Positions 24,925-33,552 of a stretch of 64,000 nt of DNA are shown here, one piece after another. The position numbers and the translations under genes were made by a program. The notes below the pieces were generated by a model. It worked only from the letters and a program-made list of their open reading frames with translations. It had not been told where the DNA came from and made no database searches. The DNA is from a halophilic archaeon. GTDB lineage: Archaea > Halobacteriota > Halobacteria > Halobacteriales > Haladaptataceae. The DNA lies in the NCBI GenBank assembly GCA_003298465.1, contig QNGA01000006.1:248001-312000 (forward strand), written 5' to 3'. Every line of letters begins with the position of its first letter. Position 1 is the stretch's first letter.

Positions 24925-25926
24925 CTAGCTGTTGATGTTAGTCTCGTCGTCGTCGACGGTCTTCGCGTGCCGCGCACGGATGCGCGGGTTGAATATCCTG
25001 TCCGTGCCCTGGCCCAGCATGATGAGGCCGTAGGACAGCAGAACGATGGCGACCATCGGCACGGCGAACCAGAAGTAGAGGCTCGGCGCGATCAGGCCGC
25101 CGTTGTTGTACGCCTGGTTCAGCATGACGCCCCAGTTCTTCGTTCCCGACTGCGCGGGCAGGAAGCCGAGGAAGTAGAGCGCAACAGAGGCGAAGATGAT
25201 GTTCCGTGCGGTCTGCACGAAGTGAACCATCACGTAGGGCATGATGTTCGGCGTCACGTCCTTGGCGAGGATGGTGGCCGTCGAAAGGCCCATTGTCCGC
25301 GACGCCTCGATGTACGGCTCCTCGCGCAGGGAGAGAACCTGCGACCGGATGTTCCGAGAGAGCCCCGCCCAGGCGGTGATAGAGAGGACGAGGCCGACCA
25401 CGATCGGGTCTTTCGGCTGCAGGGTCGCCGCCAACACGATGACCAGGGGGAGGCTGGGAATCGTCATCACGATGTCGACGATGTACATCGAAACCCGGTC
25501 GACGGGGCCGCCCTTGTAACCGCTGACCGTGCCGATGATGGTCGCCATGAACGTCGAGAACACGGCCCCGGCAATTATCATCTGTAGCATCGGGACGGTG
25601 GCGTGAACGGCCTGGCTCATCAGCCCGCGGCCCTGATGGTCCGTTCCCAGCGGGTGAGCCATGTCCACGAACGGCTGGAGATGCTTCGGCGCTCCGTGGT
25701 ACTCCGGTTCGGGAACGACCATGGTCCCGACCGTCCCCAGTAGCAGGAAGAAGCCGATGATTATCAGCCCGATGCGTGCACGGTAGTCGCTCCAGAGCAC
25801 GCGGAACGGAGCCAGTACGTACTCGTCGGTGAGCCGACGAGCCCGTTCTTTCCGCGTCAGTTGCACGTCCGATACCGTCTCGAAGTCGAAGGTCTGGTCG
25901 TCGTCAGTATGACTCACGGTGATCAC
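24925..25926 (-). CDS. ABC transporter permease (DppC/OppC-like)
   Basis: 333 residues with a cytoplasmic N-terminus of about 50 residues and six predicted helices. HPLGTDHQGRGL is the DppC-type start of the periplasmic loop, and the EAA loop reads EEPYIEASRTMGLSTATI, before the conserved pattern around the stretch beginning VTPNIMPY. The start codon is GTG (25926, or GTG 25917); the 5' end overlaps the DppB-like gene by more than 10 bases, typical of tight haloarchaeal operons. Confidence 0.9.
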   Translation of the reverse strand: MITVSHTDDDQTFDFETVSDVQLTRKERARRLTDEYVLAPFRVLWSDYRARIGLIIIGFFLLLGTVGTMVVPEPEYHGAPKHLQPFVDMAHPLGTDHQGRGLMSQAVHATVPMLQMIIAGAVFSTFMATIIGTVSGYKGGPVDRVSMYIVDIVMTIPSLPLVIVLAATLQPKDPIVVGLVLSITAWAGLSRNIRSQVLSLREEPYIEASRTMGLSTATILAKDVTPNIMPYVMVHFVQTARNIIFASVALYFLGFLPAQSGTKNWGVMLNQAYNNGGLIAPSLYFWFAVPMVAIVLLSYGLIMLGQGTDRIFNPRIRARHAKTVDDDETNINS

Positions 25927-26914
25927 CTCGTTCGACGCGGGGGTCGATCTTTCCGTACGTCAGATCGGCGACGTAGATGCCGAGGATGACCATGGTGGTC
26001 GTGAGGAGGAAACTCCCCATCAGCAGCGGATAGTCCCGGGTCTGGAACGCACGGTTCATGTACCAACCCATTCCGGGATAGGTGAAGATGGTCTCGAGGA
26101 TTATCGAGCCGCCGAAGATGGAGGCGATACTCATCATCAGGCCGGTGTAGAGCGGAAGTAGCGCGTTGCGGCCGACGTACCGCAGAACGATGAGTTTCTC
26201 GGGGAGACCGCGGAGGCGGGCGACCCGCAGGTAGTCCTCGCCGAGGATGCGGATGCTGTTACCCCGCATCGAGAGCGCCGTCCCGCCGAACCCGGCGACG
26301 ATGAGGGCCGCGAGCGGCATGACAGCGTGGTAGACAATACTTCCGATGAACGCGGTGTTGAGTCCTGGCTCAACGGCGTCCGAAACACGACCACTCGTTG
26401 GGAACCATCCCAGGTCGTACCCCAGTACGGCGAGTAACGCGATGGCGACCACGTAGAACGGAATCGAACTGAGTAGGATGGACAGCGAGGAGCTCGTGAA
26501 GTCGAAGCGAGTTCCTTCGAAGTAGGCCATCGTGGCGCCGAGGACGATGGCGAGGGAGAACGAGATGGCCAGCGAGACGATGGAGAGGAATATCGTCCAC
26601 GGGAGTGCCTCGGCGAGGATGTCTATCACCGGCCTCTGGTACCATATCGACTGTCCGAAGTCGCCGTTCAGGACGGCCGTGAAGTAGTCCAGGAACTGGA
26701 CGTAGAGCGGGTCCGAGGGGTTGATGTTCGTGAACGTCTCGATCTGGTCGTTAACCTGTGAAATCGAACTCGTCCCGGGCTGGGAGATCATTTGCGCTCG
26801 CAGGTACGAAACGGGTCCGCCGGGCATGAGGCGGAGCAGCGCGAACGATATGCCGATCGCGCCGAATATCGTTACGAACACCTGCGCTGTGCGTTTTAAG
26901 AACCACCTGTTCAT
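25904..26914 (-). CDS. ABC transporter permease (DppB/OppB-like)
   Basis: 336 residues. It has the N-terminal helix RTAQVFVTIFGAIGISFALL, LMPGGP, six helices, and the EAA loop around LGEDYLRVARLRGLPEKLI. It is the first gene of the importer operon dppB-dppC-dppD-dppF-small membrane protein. A TATA-like GGTATAAC lies about 35 bases upstream. The specificity is unknown: this class carries peptides, nickel or, in many archaea, oligosaccharides, and the gene context favours oligosaccharides. Confidence 0.9.
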   Translation of the reverse strand: MNRWFLKRTAQVFVTIFGAIGISFALLRLMPGGPVSYLRAQMISQPGTSSISQVNDQIETFTNINPSDPLYVQFLDYFTAVLNGDFGQSIWYQRPVIDILAEALPWTIFLSIVSLAISFSLAIVLGATMAYFEGTRFDFTSSSLSILLSSIPFYVVAIALLAVLGYDLGWFPTSGRVSDAVEPGLNTAFIGSIVYHAVMPLAALIVAGFGGTALSMRGNSIRILGEDYLRVARLRGLPEKLIVLRYVGRNALLPLYTGLMMSIASIFGGSIILETIFTYPGMGWYMNRAFQTRDYPLLMGSFLLTTTMVILGIYVADLTYGKIDPRVERGDHRESY

Positions 26915-27098
26915 GTGTTACCACTACCAACATTCCGACGCTATCTGTTATACCTTTTGGTGCCATTTCCAACCGTCGTATGGCTATTAGACCGTGATAC
27001 GACTCATCGGAAGAAAGTAAATAGATTCGACGGAGACGCTCGGTGGCGTGGGACTGCCGTTCGCGAATGCCGCCGGAGTCGTGTCTCGCCCCGTCGCC

Positions 27099-27503
27099 TC
27101 AACCGCTGGCGGTGACCTGCGTCGTGTACGTGTACCCGTTCGACTCCAGTTCGAGGACGTAACCGTCGATTTGAGACGCCGTCCGTCCGATAGCGCCGGC
27201 TTCGATGTCGAACGACGCCGTTTTACCCGCCTTCACGCCTTCGAGCTTCTCGCTGTAGTTGTTTGCCTTCTGGCTCTTTTTGTAGAAGGTGACGGTGACC
27301 GTGACGTCTATCGGGTTATCGCTGACGTTCTTCACCTTGCCGACGAGGTGGACCGTCTCGTTCGACTTGCCCTCGTTCTTCCGCTGCAGTTCGGCAGTTA
27401 CCACCTCCACGTTCTTCTTTGCCCCCCCGCTGTTGGTACACCCGGCGAGGGACACAGCAGTTAGCGTCGAGGCTGTTGTCGAAACGAACGTACGTCGTTT
27501 CAT
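27099..27503 (-). CDS. Small Tat-type lipoprotein with a FxLYD-like beta domain
   Basis: 134 residues. The N-terminus MKRRTFVSTTASTLTAVSLAG carries a twin arginine and ends in the lipobox LAGC, so the protein is probably exported folded and lipid-anchored outside the cell. The mature part is a small beta-sandwich (VHLVGKVKNVSDNPIDVTVTV, then AGKTASFDIEA), like FxLYD or DUF4352 domains. ATG 27503 starts at the signal; upstream Met codons would spoil it. It diverges from the binding-protein gene across 120 bases and may be an accessory surface protein for that importer. Confidence 0.75.
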   Translation of the reverse strand: MKRRTFVSTTASTLTAVSLAGCTNSGGAKKNVEVVTAELQRKNEGKSNETVHLVGKVKNVSDNPIDVTVTVTFYKKSQKANNYSEKLEGVKAGKTASFDIEAGAIGRTASQIDGYVLELESNGYTYTTQVTASG

Positions 27504-27586
27504 AGTCAGTTGATATGCCATTATTGACTTAAAGGTATGCCTCGCGATGGTAGTACGGCCGAAAACCATAACGGAAAGACCCTAAA

Positions 27587-27597
27587 CTATAAATACT
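27587..27597 (+). promoter_or_regulatory. TATA box of the ABC substrate-binding protein gene
   Basis: CTATAAATACT lies about 32 bases before ATG 27624, giving a short leader that also contains GAGG before the start. A strong promoter fits the high expression expected for a binding protein. Confidence 0.6.
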
Positions 27598-27623
27598 CTT
27601 AGTAATGTTTGTGAGGACGAAGC

Positions 27624-29444
27624 ATGCCAGACCATTCCAAAGCGGATAGCACTACGAGCCGTGTCTCTCGCCGGCAGTGGATGAAGATGGCTGGGACGAC
27701 CGGCTTGGCAGCCAGCGTTGCGGGATGTAGCGGAAATCAGGACGATGGTAACGACGGAACGACCGATGGTGGAACTCAGTCGACCGGCGACAACAAGAAC
27801 GGCGGTGGGAAACCAGTCGACCCCGTCTACTCGACGCGCGTCCGATCGGGAATCCTCCCGAACGAACTGCAGTGGAACCAGTACAACTCTAAGAACAAGT
27901 CCTGGATCACCAATCAGTTCTGGTTCGACCGCCTCGCGATAAAGCGGAACGACGGGGAGTACGTTCCGAGCCTCGCCAAGAGCTGGAAGGTGACCGAAAA
28001 CAAGATGACCATCACGCTCCAGGACGACGCGCACTGGCACGACGGAACCCCCGTCACCGCCCAGCACGTCAAGGACAAGATGGACATCGAACTCGGCATG
28101 GGCTCGACGGCGTCCAACTTCATCGACGGTGTGAAGGCGGTCAACGAGAAGACGGTCGAACTGTCGCTCCCGGAGCCGAGGAACAGGGACCTCCTCCAGA
28201 CGGTCATCCTCAGCATCAGGATCAACACCCCGCCGAACAGCAAGTTCGGCACGTTCGCGAAACGGTTCCGTAACGCCGACAGCGAGGAGAAGAAAAAGCA
28301 GATACAGAAGGAGGTCAGCTCCTACAAGCTGACCGACCCCGTCGGTAACGGGCCGTTCGAATTCGAGAAGGCGACACCCTCGAAACTCACCGCGAAGAAG
28401 CACAGGAAGTACCACTACGCCGACCGGGTCGGCGTTCCGAAACTGGAAGCGCACAAGGCGAAGGGTGGACAGCCCTGGGCAGAGATGCGCAACGACAACG
28501 TGGATGGAGTGGCTGGCAGCGCAGATCCGAAGGTGTCCAAACAGTTCCCGGACCACATTCGCCACGATCTACTGCCGTCCGTCGGCGGCTACGGCTTCCT
28601 GCTGAACTTCGACCATCCGAACTTTCAGGACTGGCGGGCCCGCCAGGCGATGTGCTGGCTCCACGACCCCAAGCGGACCCAGTCCGGCTCGTCGAACCCT
28701 GACAACCTCATGACACCACCGCCCGTCGGCCACAACTTCGCCAATCGGCTCTCGGACGAGGTCCGGAACAACCTCAACCAGTACAACGAGGGCCCGAAAC
28801 CACAGAAAGCGACGAAGCTCTTCAAGGAAGCGGGATTCACGAAGCGAAACGGCAAATGGTACCAGCCCAACGGAGAACGGTTCAAAATCGTTCTCGACAA
28901 CAACGGCGACCCGACGTACCAGACGCCGTTCAAGAACCAGCTCGAGGAGTTCGGTATCAAGGCGGAGATCGACACCAAATCGAGCTCCGTCTGGGCCGAG
29001 GACTTCTTCAACGGCGACTTCCAGGTATTCGTCAGCTGGTGGGGTGCCTCGATGGGACCCGACCATCCGTGGTTCCAGATGCAGTGGGAGTGGGACCCCG
29101 GAATCGACCAGTACGTCGCACCGATGGGAAAGGACGTCGAGAACTTCCCCGTGCCGATGCCGGTCGGCGACCCCAACGGCACTATCAGGGAGGTCAACGT
29201 CCTCGAACGCTTTCGCAAACTCGGCAGCGCGGTCAGCGAAGACGAATTCCAGAAGCATCTCGACTTCCTCTCGTGGGCGTGGAACCAGACCGGCTGCAGC
29301 CCACAGATCTGGTCCGGCACTCACAACCACTGGGCGGACACGAAAGACTGGAACTGGCCGTCGACCAAGGAGATGCAGCGCGGTCCCATGATGCCGTACT
29401 TCACTGGGTTCCGAACGGGCGATCTCACTCCGAAGACCAAGTAG
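27624..29444 (+). CDS. ABC transporter substrate-binding protein, family 5, Tat lipoprotein
   Basis: 606 residues. The signal has RRQWMKMAGTTG followed by the lipobox VAGC, so it is Tat-exported and lipid-anchored. A low-complexity Asp/Gly/Thr linker follows, then the SBP_bac_5 fold: YVPSLAKSWKV, DAHWHDGTPVTAQHVKDKM, GNGPFEFEKA, and a late FTKRNGKWYQPNGERFK. It is transcribed divergently from the dppBCDF-like operon and is its obvious partner. The family binds peptides or, in archaea, often oligosaccharides. Confidence 0.92.
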   Translation: MPDHSKADSTTSRVSRRQWMKMAGTTGLAASVAGCSGNQDDGNDGTTDGGTQSTGDNKNGGGKPVDPVYSTRVRSGILPNELQWNQYNSKNKSWITNQFWFDRLAIKRNDGEYVPSLAKSWKVTENKMTITLQDDAHWHDGTPVTAQHVKDKMDIELGMGSTASNFIDGVKAVNEKTVELSLPEPRNRDLLQTVILSIRINTPPNSKFGTFAKRFRNADSEEKKKQIQKEVSSYKLTDPVGNGPFEFEKATPSKLTAKKHRKYHYADRVGVPKLEAHKAKGGQPWAEMRNDNVDGVAGSADPKVSKQFPDHIRHDLLPSVGGYGFLLNFDHPNFQDWRARQAMCWLHDPKRTQSGSSNPDNLMTPPPVGHNFANRLSDEVRNNLNQYNEGPKPQKATKLFKEAGFTKRNGKWYQPNGERFKIVLDNNGDPTYQTPFKNQLEEFGIKAEIDTKSSSVWAEDFFNGDFQVFVSWWGASMGPDHPWFQMQWEWDPGIDQYVAPMGKDVENFPVPMPVGDPNGTIREVNVLERFRKLGSAVSEDEFQKHLDFLSWAWNQTGCSPQIWSGTHNHWADTKDWNWPSTKEMQRGPMMPYFTGFRTGDLTPKTK

Positions 29445-29462
29445 CCGGTGTTACGGCACCGG
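29445..29462 (+). terminator. Hairpin directly after the binding-protein stop codon
   Basis: CCGGTG-ttacgg-CACCGG follows the TAG stop without a gap. It has a GC-rich six-base stem and a six-base loop. No T-run follows at once, so it may act in 3' end formation or transcript stability rather than as a classical terminator. Confidence 0.45.
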
Positions 29463-29581
29463 TCGGCTGCCGTCGCTCCGCGTTTCGTCGCTCGCTTTCC
29501 ATCCTTCGAGCGCCGCAGACAGTTCGTGCGAGCGAATCACCGGGAGCAACTTATTTAGCCTGGGGGGTCACATCACCGGGT

Positions 29582-29674
29582 ATGCGATCTGGAAACGGTA
29601 GCCCCAGAGAAGCCGCGACCCCGCGGCTGACTGGAACTGGCGAGCGACATCGAACCGTGGTGATGGCAACGTGA
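29582..29674 (+). CDS. Putative 30-codon leader ORF upstream of the LLM oxidoreductase
   Basis: ATG 29582 has a good TATA-like box (CTTATTTAG, about 29550-29558) 27 bases upstream, the spacing for a leaderless start. Its TGA overlaps the GTG of the next gene (GTGA), which would couple translation. The peptide (GNGSPREAATPRLTG in the middle) resembles no family. A perfect seven-base hairpin, AGCCGCG-ACCC-CGCGGCT (29611-29628), lies inside. It may be an upstream regulatory ORF; alternatively the 5' region is simply untranslated. Confidence 0.35.
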   Translation: MRSGNGSPREAATPRLTGTGERHRTVVMAT

Positions 29675-30648
29675 AGTTCGGCGTGTTCCTCAACCAGTAC
29701 TACACCGAGAACGACGCCTTCGACGCGACGGACCTCATCGAACAGGCCGAACTCATGGAGTCAGTCGGCTTCGATTCGGCGACGTTGGGCGAGCGCCACG
29801 TGCACGAGGAGGGGTTCGTCGAGCCGCTGGCGGGGCTGGCCGCGCTCGCCGCGCGGACCGACTCACTCGAACTCGGGACGGCGGCGATGCTCCCGGCCCT
29901 GTACGAGCCGCTTCACCTCGCCGAGACCGTCGCTACCATCGACCGTCTCTCGGGTGGCCGGGCGGCGTTCGGCGCGGCCCTCGGCTATCGAGAGCGCGAA
30001 CTGGCGGCGTTCGGCGTCGAAATGGACGAGCGAGTCGGGCGTTTCCTCGAATCCGTGGAACTGCTGAAGCGCTTCTGGTCGGGCGAGGAAGTCACCCACG
30101 AGGGTGACTTCTGGAACTACGACGAGGCGTTCGTCAGTCCCGCCCCGGACGACGTTCCCGTCTGGATCGGCGGCCACGCCGACGTCGCCATCAAACGCGC
30201 CGCCTATCGGGGGGACGCCTGGATCGCCAGTGCCTCCTCGACCACCGAGGACCTCCGGGAGCAGATCGGGACGTACGAGGACGCCCTCGACGAGTTCGGC
30301 ATGGACCGCGCCGACAACGACGTCGTCCTGATGCGGGACTGCTTCGTCGCCGACTCCGTCGAGGAGGCCCGCGAAACTATCGAACCGTATCTCCTCAACC
30401 TCTACAAGCTGTACGCTCGCTGGGGCCAGACGTACATGGACGAACACGAGGTCGAGGTGGACTACGACGAACTCGCCGAGAAGTTCGTCATCGGTTCGCC
30501 AGAGGAGTGCGTCGACCAGCTCCGGGCGTACGAGGAACTCGGTGTCGACCACGTGCTCGTGCGGTGCCAGTTCCCCGGCCAACCACAGGAACCGACGCTG
30601 GAGTGCCTGGAGAGGTTCGGAAACGAGGTAATTCCGTCGTTCCACTGA
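29671..30648 (+). CDS. LLM class flavin-dependent oxidoreductase
   Basis: 325 residues of the luciferase-like monooxygenase TIM barrel. Motifs include MKFGVFLNQYY, AELMESVGFDSATLGERH, LELGTAAMLPALY, HLAETVATIDRLSGGRAAFG, and VPVWIGGHADVAIKRAA. The start is GTG. Family members oxidise substrates using reduced flavin supplied by another enzyme, or use F420. It is followed four bases later by a Gfo/Idh gene, so the two form an operon. Its role in a sugar island is unclear; oxidative removal of a substituent is one possibility. Confidence 0.85.
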   Translation: MKFGVFLNQYYTENDAFDATDLIEQAELMESVGFDSATLGERHVHEEGFVEPLAGLAALAARTDSLELGTAAMLPALYEPLHLAETVATIDRLSGGRAAFGAALGYRERELAAFGVEMDERVGRFLESVELLKRFWSGEEVTHEGDFWNYDEAFVSPAPDDVPVWIGGHADVAIKRAAYRGDAWIASASSTTEDLREQIGTYEDALDEFGMDRADNDVVLMRDCFVADSVEEARETIEPYLLNLYKLYARWGQTYMDEHEVEVDYDELAEKFVIGSPEECVDQLRAYEELGVDHVLVRCQFPGQPQEPTLECLERFGNEVIPSFH

Positions 30649-30652
30649 CCCT

Positions 30653-31708
30653 ATGACGAACATCGCCTACATCGGTCTCGACCACCACCACTGCCCGGCG
30701 TACCTGAAGAGCATCGCGCAACTCGACGCCGAAGTGACCTGCGCCTGCGAACCGTCCGGCGACCCAACGCCGGCCGACCTGGACGGCGTCGACGACGTGG
30801 CGTTCTACCGCGACCCGGATCGGTTGTTGGCCGAGGAGGACGTCGACCTCGTCTGGGTGACCCTCTCGAATCGAGACACTCCCGCAGTACTCCGGTCGGC
30901 CGTCGAGCGCGACGTGGACGTGTTCACCGAGAAACCTGCGGCCCGGACGGCGACGGAACTGGAATCGGTCGCTGAAGCCGCCCGGGACTCCTCGTCGACG
31001 GTCGGCGTCTCGTACACCTGGCGAGGTCACCCCGTCTCGCGACGCCTCCGCGACCTGGCGGACGCTGGGTTCTTCGGGGCCGTGGACGCCTTCGACGCTC
31101 GCTTCGTAGCCTCGGCGCTGGACGCGCGGGACACCGACCACTACCTGTTCGACGGACCGGCAAGCCGTGGCGGCATTGTCCAGTGGCTCGGCGTCCACTG
31201 GCTGGACCTCGTTCCCTGGATGCTCGACGACCCGATAGTCCGGGTCAACGCTCGGACGTCGGCTAGCACGCCGACGGTCGACGTCGAGGACGGGGCCGCG
31301 CTCCAGATCGAGACGGAGTCCGGCGCCATCGGCACGCTGACGTGCGGGTACTTCCTTCGCCAGGGCCGCTACGACACCCACATCGCCGTCTACGGCGACC
31401 GTGGTCGGAGTGAATGGGACCCGATGGGGAAGACGTTCGGGTTCGACGGGGAGACGACCCTCGAACTCGACTCCGCCGACGACGGGTGGGCCAGCACGCC
31501 CCACCGTTCAGAGACCTACGAGTACGACGGAACCCCCGGGTACGGCGGCAAGTGGGGCCTGGAGTTCTTCGAGGAGTACTTCGCGGCCCGGAACGGCGTC
31601 TGCGACCCCCCGGCGACTCTCGAAGACGCGCTGACGGTGCTCCGCGTGCTCGACGCTACGTACGAGTCCGCCGAGACGGGCGAGTGGACCTGCGTTGCCG
31701 GCCGCTGA
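30653..31708 (+). CDS. Gfo/Idh/MocA family oxidoreductase
   Basis: 351 residues. The Rossmann loop is atypical (YIGLDHHHCPAYL), with His residues where Gly is expected. The catalytic Lys is present (FTEKPAAR), followed by VSYTWRGHPVS and WLGVHWLDLVPWML, where the conserved His lies. GYGGKWGLEFFEEYF near the end is specific to a subgroup. It starts four bases after the LLM gene and meets the BNR/LamG gene tail to tail, with one base between. Confidence 0.85.
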   Translation: MTNIAYIGLDHHHCPAYLKSIAQLDAEVTCACEPSGDPTPADLDGVDDVAFYRDPDRLLAEEDVDLVWVTLSNRDTPAVLRSAVERDVDVFTEKPAARTATELESVAEAARDSSSTVGVSYTWRGHPVSRRLRDLADAGFFGAVDAFDARFVASALDARDTDHYLFDGPASRGGIVQWLGVHWLDLVPWMLDDPIVRVNARTSASTPTVDVEDGAALQIETESGAIGTLTCGYFLRQGRYDTHIAVYGDRGRSEWDPMGKTFGFDGETTLELDSADDGWASTPHRSETYEYDGTPGYGGKWGLEFFEEYFAARNGVCDPPATLEDALTVLRVLDATYESAETGEWTCVAGR

Positions 31709-31709
31709 G

Positions 31710-33548
31710 TTAGACTTCGTCGCGCGCCAGTGCCGCCAGTAGTTCGCTCTCAGTCGTCGCACGCCCATGGAGTCGCACCTCGCGGAGCGTCCCGGTGAAG
31801 CCCGGTCCCTGGAGGCGACCGTCCTTCAGCAGCGCCCACCCCGCGGGCGAGTCGGCGGGCACCACTGGCCCGTCGAACGACGTTACGTCGACGACGGTTC
31901 CTTCTACCAGCATCGATAACCGCCCGTCGGTCGGGTCCCACTTCGCTTCCAGAAACGTCTCCTCGTCCGGTTCCACGCCGTTGCAACGCACTTTCGCTTC
32001 GCCGTCCGGACCGCGGACAGTCGCTGCGACCGCGTCACGGGCGGGCCGGGTCACCCGCAGCAGGCCGCCGAAGTCCGCGACGTGCTGTGGGTCGTCCACG
32101 TCGCCGCCAGCGGGGCGGACGAGCGCAGACACAGCTACCCCCGCCGTGAACGCCGTTCGGTCGTACAGATCGAACCCCAGCGAAACGCCACGCTCCCCGT
32201 CGCTCCGGAGCGCTCCGGCCGACCGCACGTCGTCCGGGAGGCCCCGGAGCACCGTCTGTGAGGCGTCCAGGTGGCCGTACCTACCGGCGAGCCACAGCAA
32301 CGGCACGTCAGGGTGGGCGTCGCGCGGCACCACTGGCCGAAGTCGTTCGGCGTCCTGCCGCCGGGCGAGCACTCGCTCGGCCCACGACTCGCCGAGTGAG
32401 TCCGTCTCGAATCGCTTCAGCACGGTGTATCCGTCGCGGGCGATAGCGGCGTACGCGACGTCGGGGTCGTCGGCCAGTGCGATGCCCGCCGAGTAGTGTC
32501 GCTCGACGGGCCGCGCGGCGACGTACGGCCCTGCGTCGACGAGGTGACGGTCGTGCCACCGCTCACCGTCCCACCGGGCGTAGCGGTACCGGTGGTCGAG
32601 CGTCGAGGGGAACGTCGCGTACGCGACGGCGGGGTTCCCGTCGGCGTCGACACCGGCGTCCCACACCCAGGCGTGGTGGTTCCCCCCGGCCGTCGAGTCG
32701 TACACGAGTTCGAGGTCCGACTTCGAGAGCGGTAGGTCGGCCGCCGCGGCGATTCGCGTCCCGTCCGCTCGCCGTGCGGCGTCGTCGTCGAACTGGCAGT
32801 ATCGGACGCCCCACTTCGGTGCGTCGCCGCCGCGCTCAGCGTCGGTGAAAAAGAGGTGAACCGTCTCCTCGTCGGCCGCCGCGACGAAGTACATGCCGTA
32901 GTGGCCGGCGGGGGCGGTGACGAGGCGGCGGGGCGCGGACCAGGTTTCGGCGTCGTCGGTCGAGACGCGGTAGTAGGCGTGACCGTCGCCCACGTAGTCG
33001 AAGTCGTCGTCGGTCGTGTCGCGAGTGTACGTCCGGTCGCGATAGAACAGCAAGAGGTCGCCGCTGTCGGGGAGTTCGACGGGGTTCGGATACGTGACGA
33101 CGTTTCCTGCGAGCGACTGCGTCGGTCCGAACGACGCTATCGACTCGGGGCCGTCGGCGCGCCGGTAGTGAACGGCGTCGCCGTTGTGCGCGGTCCAGAA
33201 GACGACGATTCGGCCGTCCTCGGGGACGAGGAGCGACGGGTTCGTGTGGTCGTCCGCCGAGAACTCCGGGTCGAGTATCGTCCGCGAGAAGGAGCCGTCG
33301 TGGTCGCACGCAGCGACGACGAGGTCGCGGCCGGACGGACCGCCGACGTAGGTCAGGTAGGTGCGGTCCGTGTCGCCCGCGTGACGAACCGCGCGGGGGT
33401 TCGTGAACCAGATCCAGCGCGCGTCGCGGCCGTAGGCTCCGTGATGGCCGGCCCCCGAGCGGTCCGGCACCCGTCCGTCGGGGGTGACCCGACCCGGCCA
33501 GTACCCGAGGAGTCGGTCGGCCGGGGCCCGTGGTGGCACAGGAGTCAT
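31710..33548 (-). CDS. BNR_4-type beta-propeller plus LamG-like domain; possible polysaccharide lyase
   Basis: 612 residues. Residues 1 to about 400 repeat bladed beta segments with Asp-box-like turns. Examples are RTYLTYVGGPSGRDLVVAA, DDHTNPSLLVPEDGRIVVFW with TAHNG, and STDDAETWSAPRRL. This is the BNR_4 pattern also found in ulvan lyases of families PL24 and PL25. Residues about 430-610 look like a concanavalin/LamG fold (GLFDLYD-type strands, EAKWDPTDGRLSMLVEG, GTLREVRLHGRA). There is no signal peptide, so it would act on imported oligosaccharides. It starts four bases from the stop of the Gfo/Idh gene upstream (33553-34443), giving a two-gene operon. Binding-only or sialidase-like roles are alternatives. 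Confidence 0.65.
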   Translation of the reverse strand: MTPVPPRAPADRLLGYWPGRVTPDGRVPDRSGAGHHGAYGRDARWIWFTNPRAVRHAGDTDRTYLTYVGGPSGRDLVVAACDHDGSFSRTILDPEFSADDHTNPSLLVPEDGRIVVFWTAHNGDAVHYRRADGPESIASFGPTQSLAGNVVTYPNPVELPDSGDLLLFYRDRTYTRDTTDDDFDYVGDGHAYYRVSTDDAETWSAPRRLVTAPAGHYGMYFVAAADEETVHLFFTDAERGGDAPKWGVRYCQFDDDAARRADGTRIAAAADLPLSKSDLELVYDSTAGGNHHAWVWDAGVDADGNPAVAYATFPSTLDHRYRYARWDGERWHDRHLVDAGPYVAARPVERHYSAGIALADDPDVAYAAIARDGYTVLKRFETDSLGESWAERVLARRQDAERLRPVVPRDAHPDVPLLWLAGRYGHLDASQTVLRGLPDDVRSAGALRSDGERGVSLGFDLYDRTAFTAGVAVSALVRPAGGDVDDPQHVADFGGLLRVTRPARDAVAATVRGPDGEAKVRCNGVEPDEETFLEAKWDPTDGRLSMLVEGTVVDVTSFDGPVVPADSPAGWALLKDGRLQGPGFTGTLREVRLHGRATTESELLAALARDEV

Positions 33549-33552
33549 CCGC

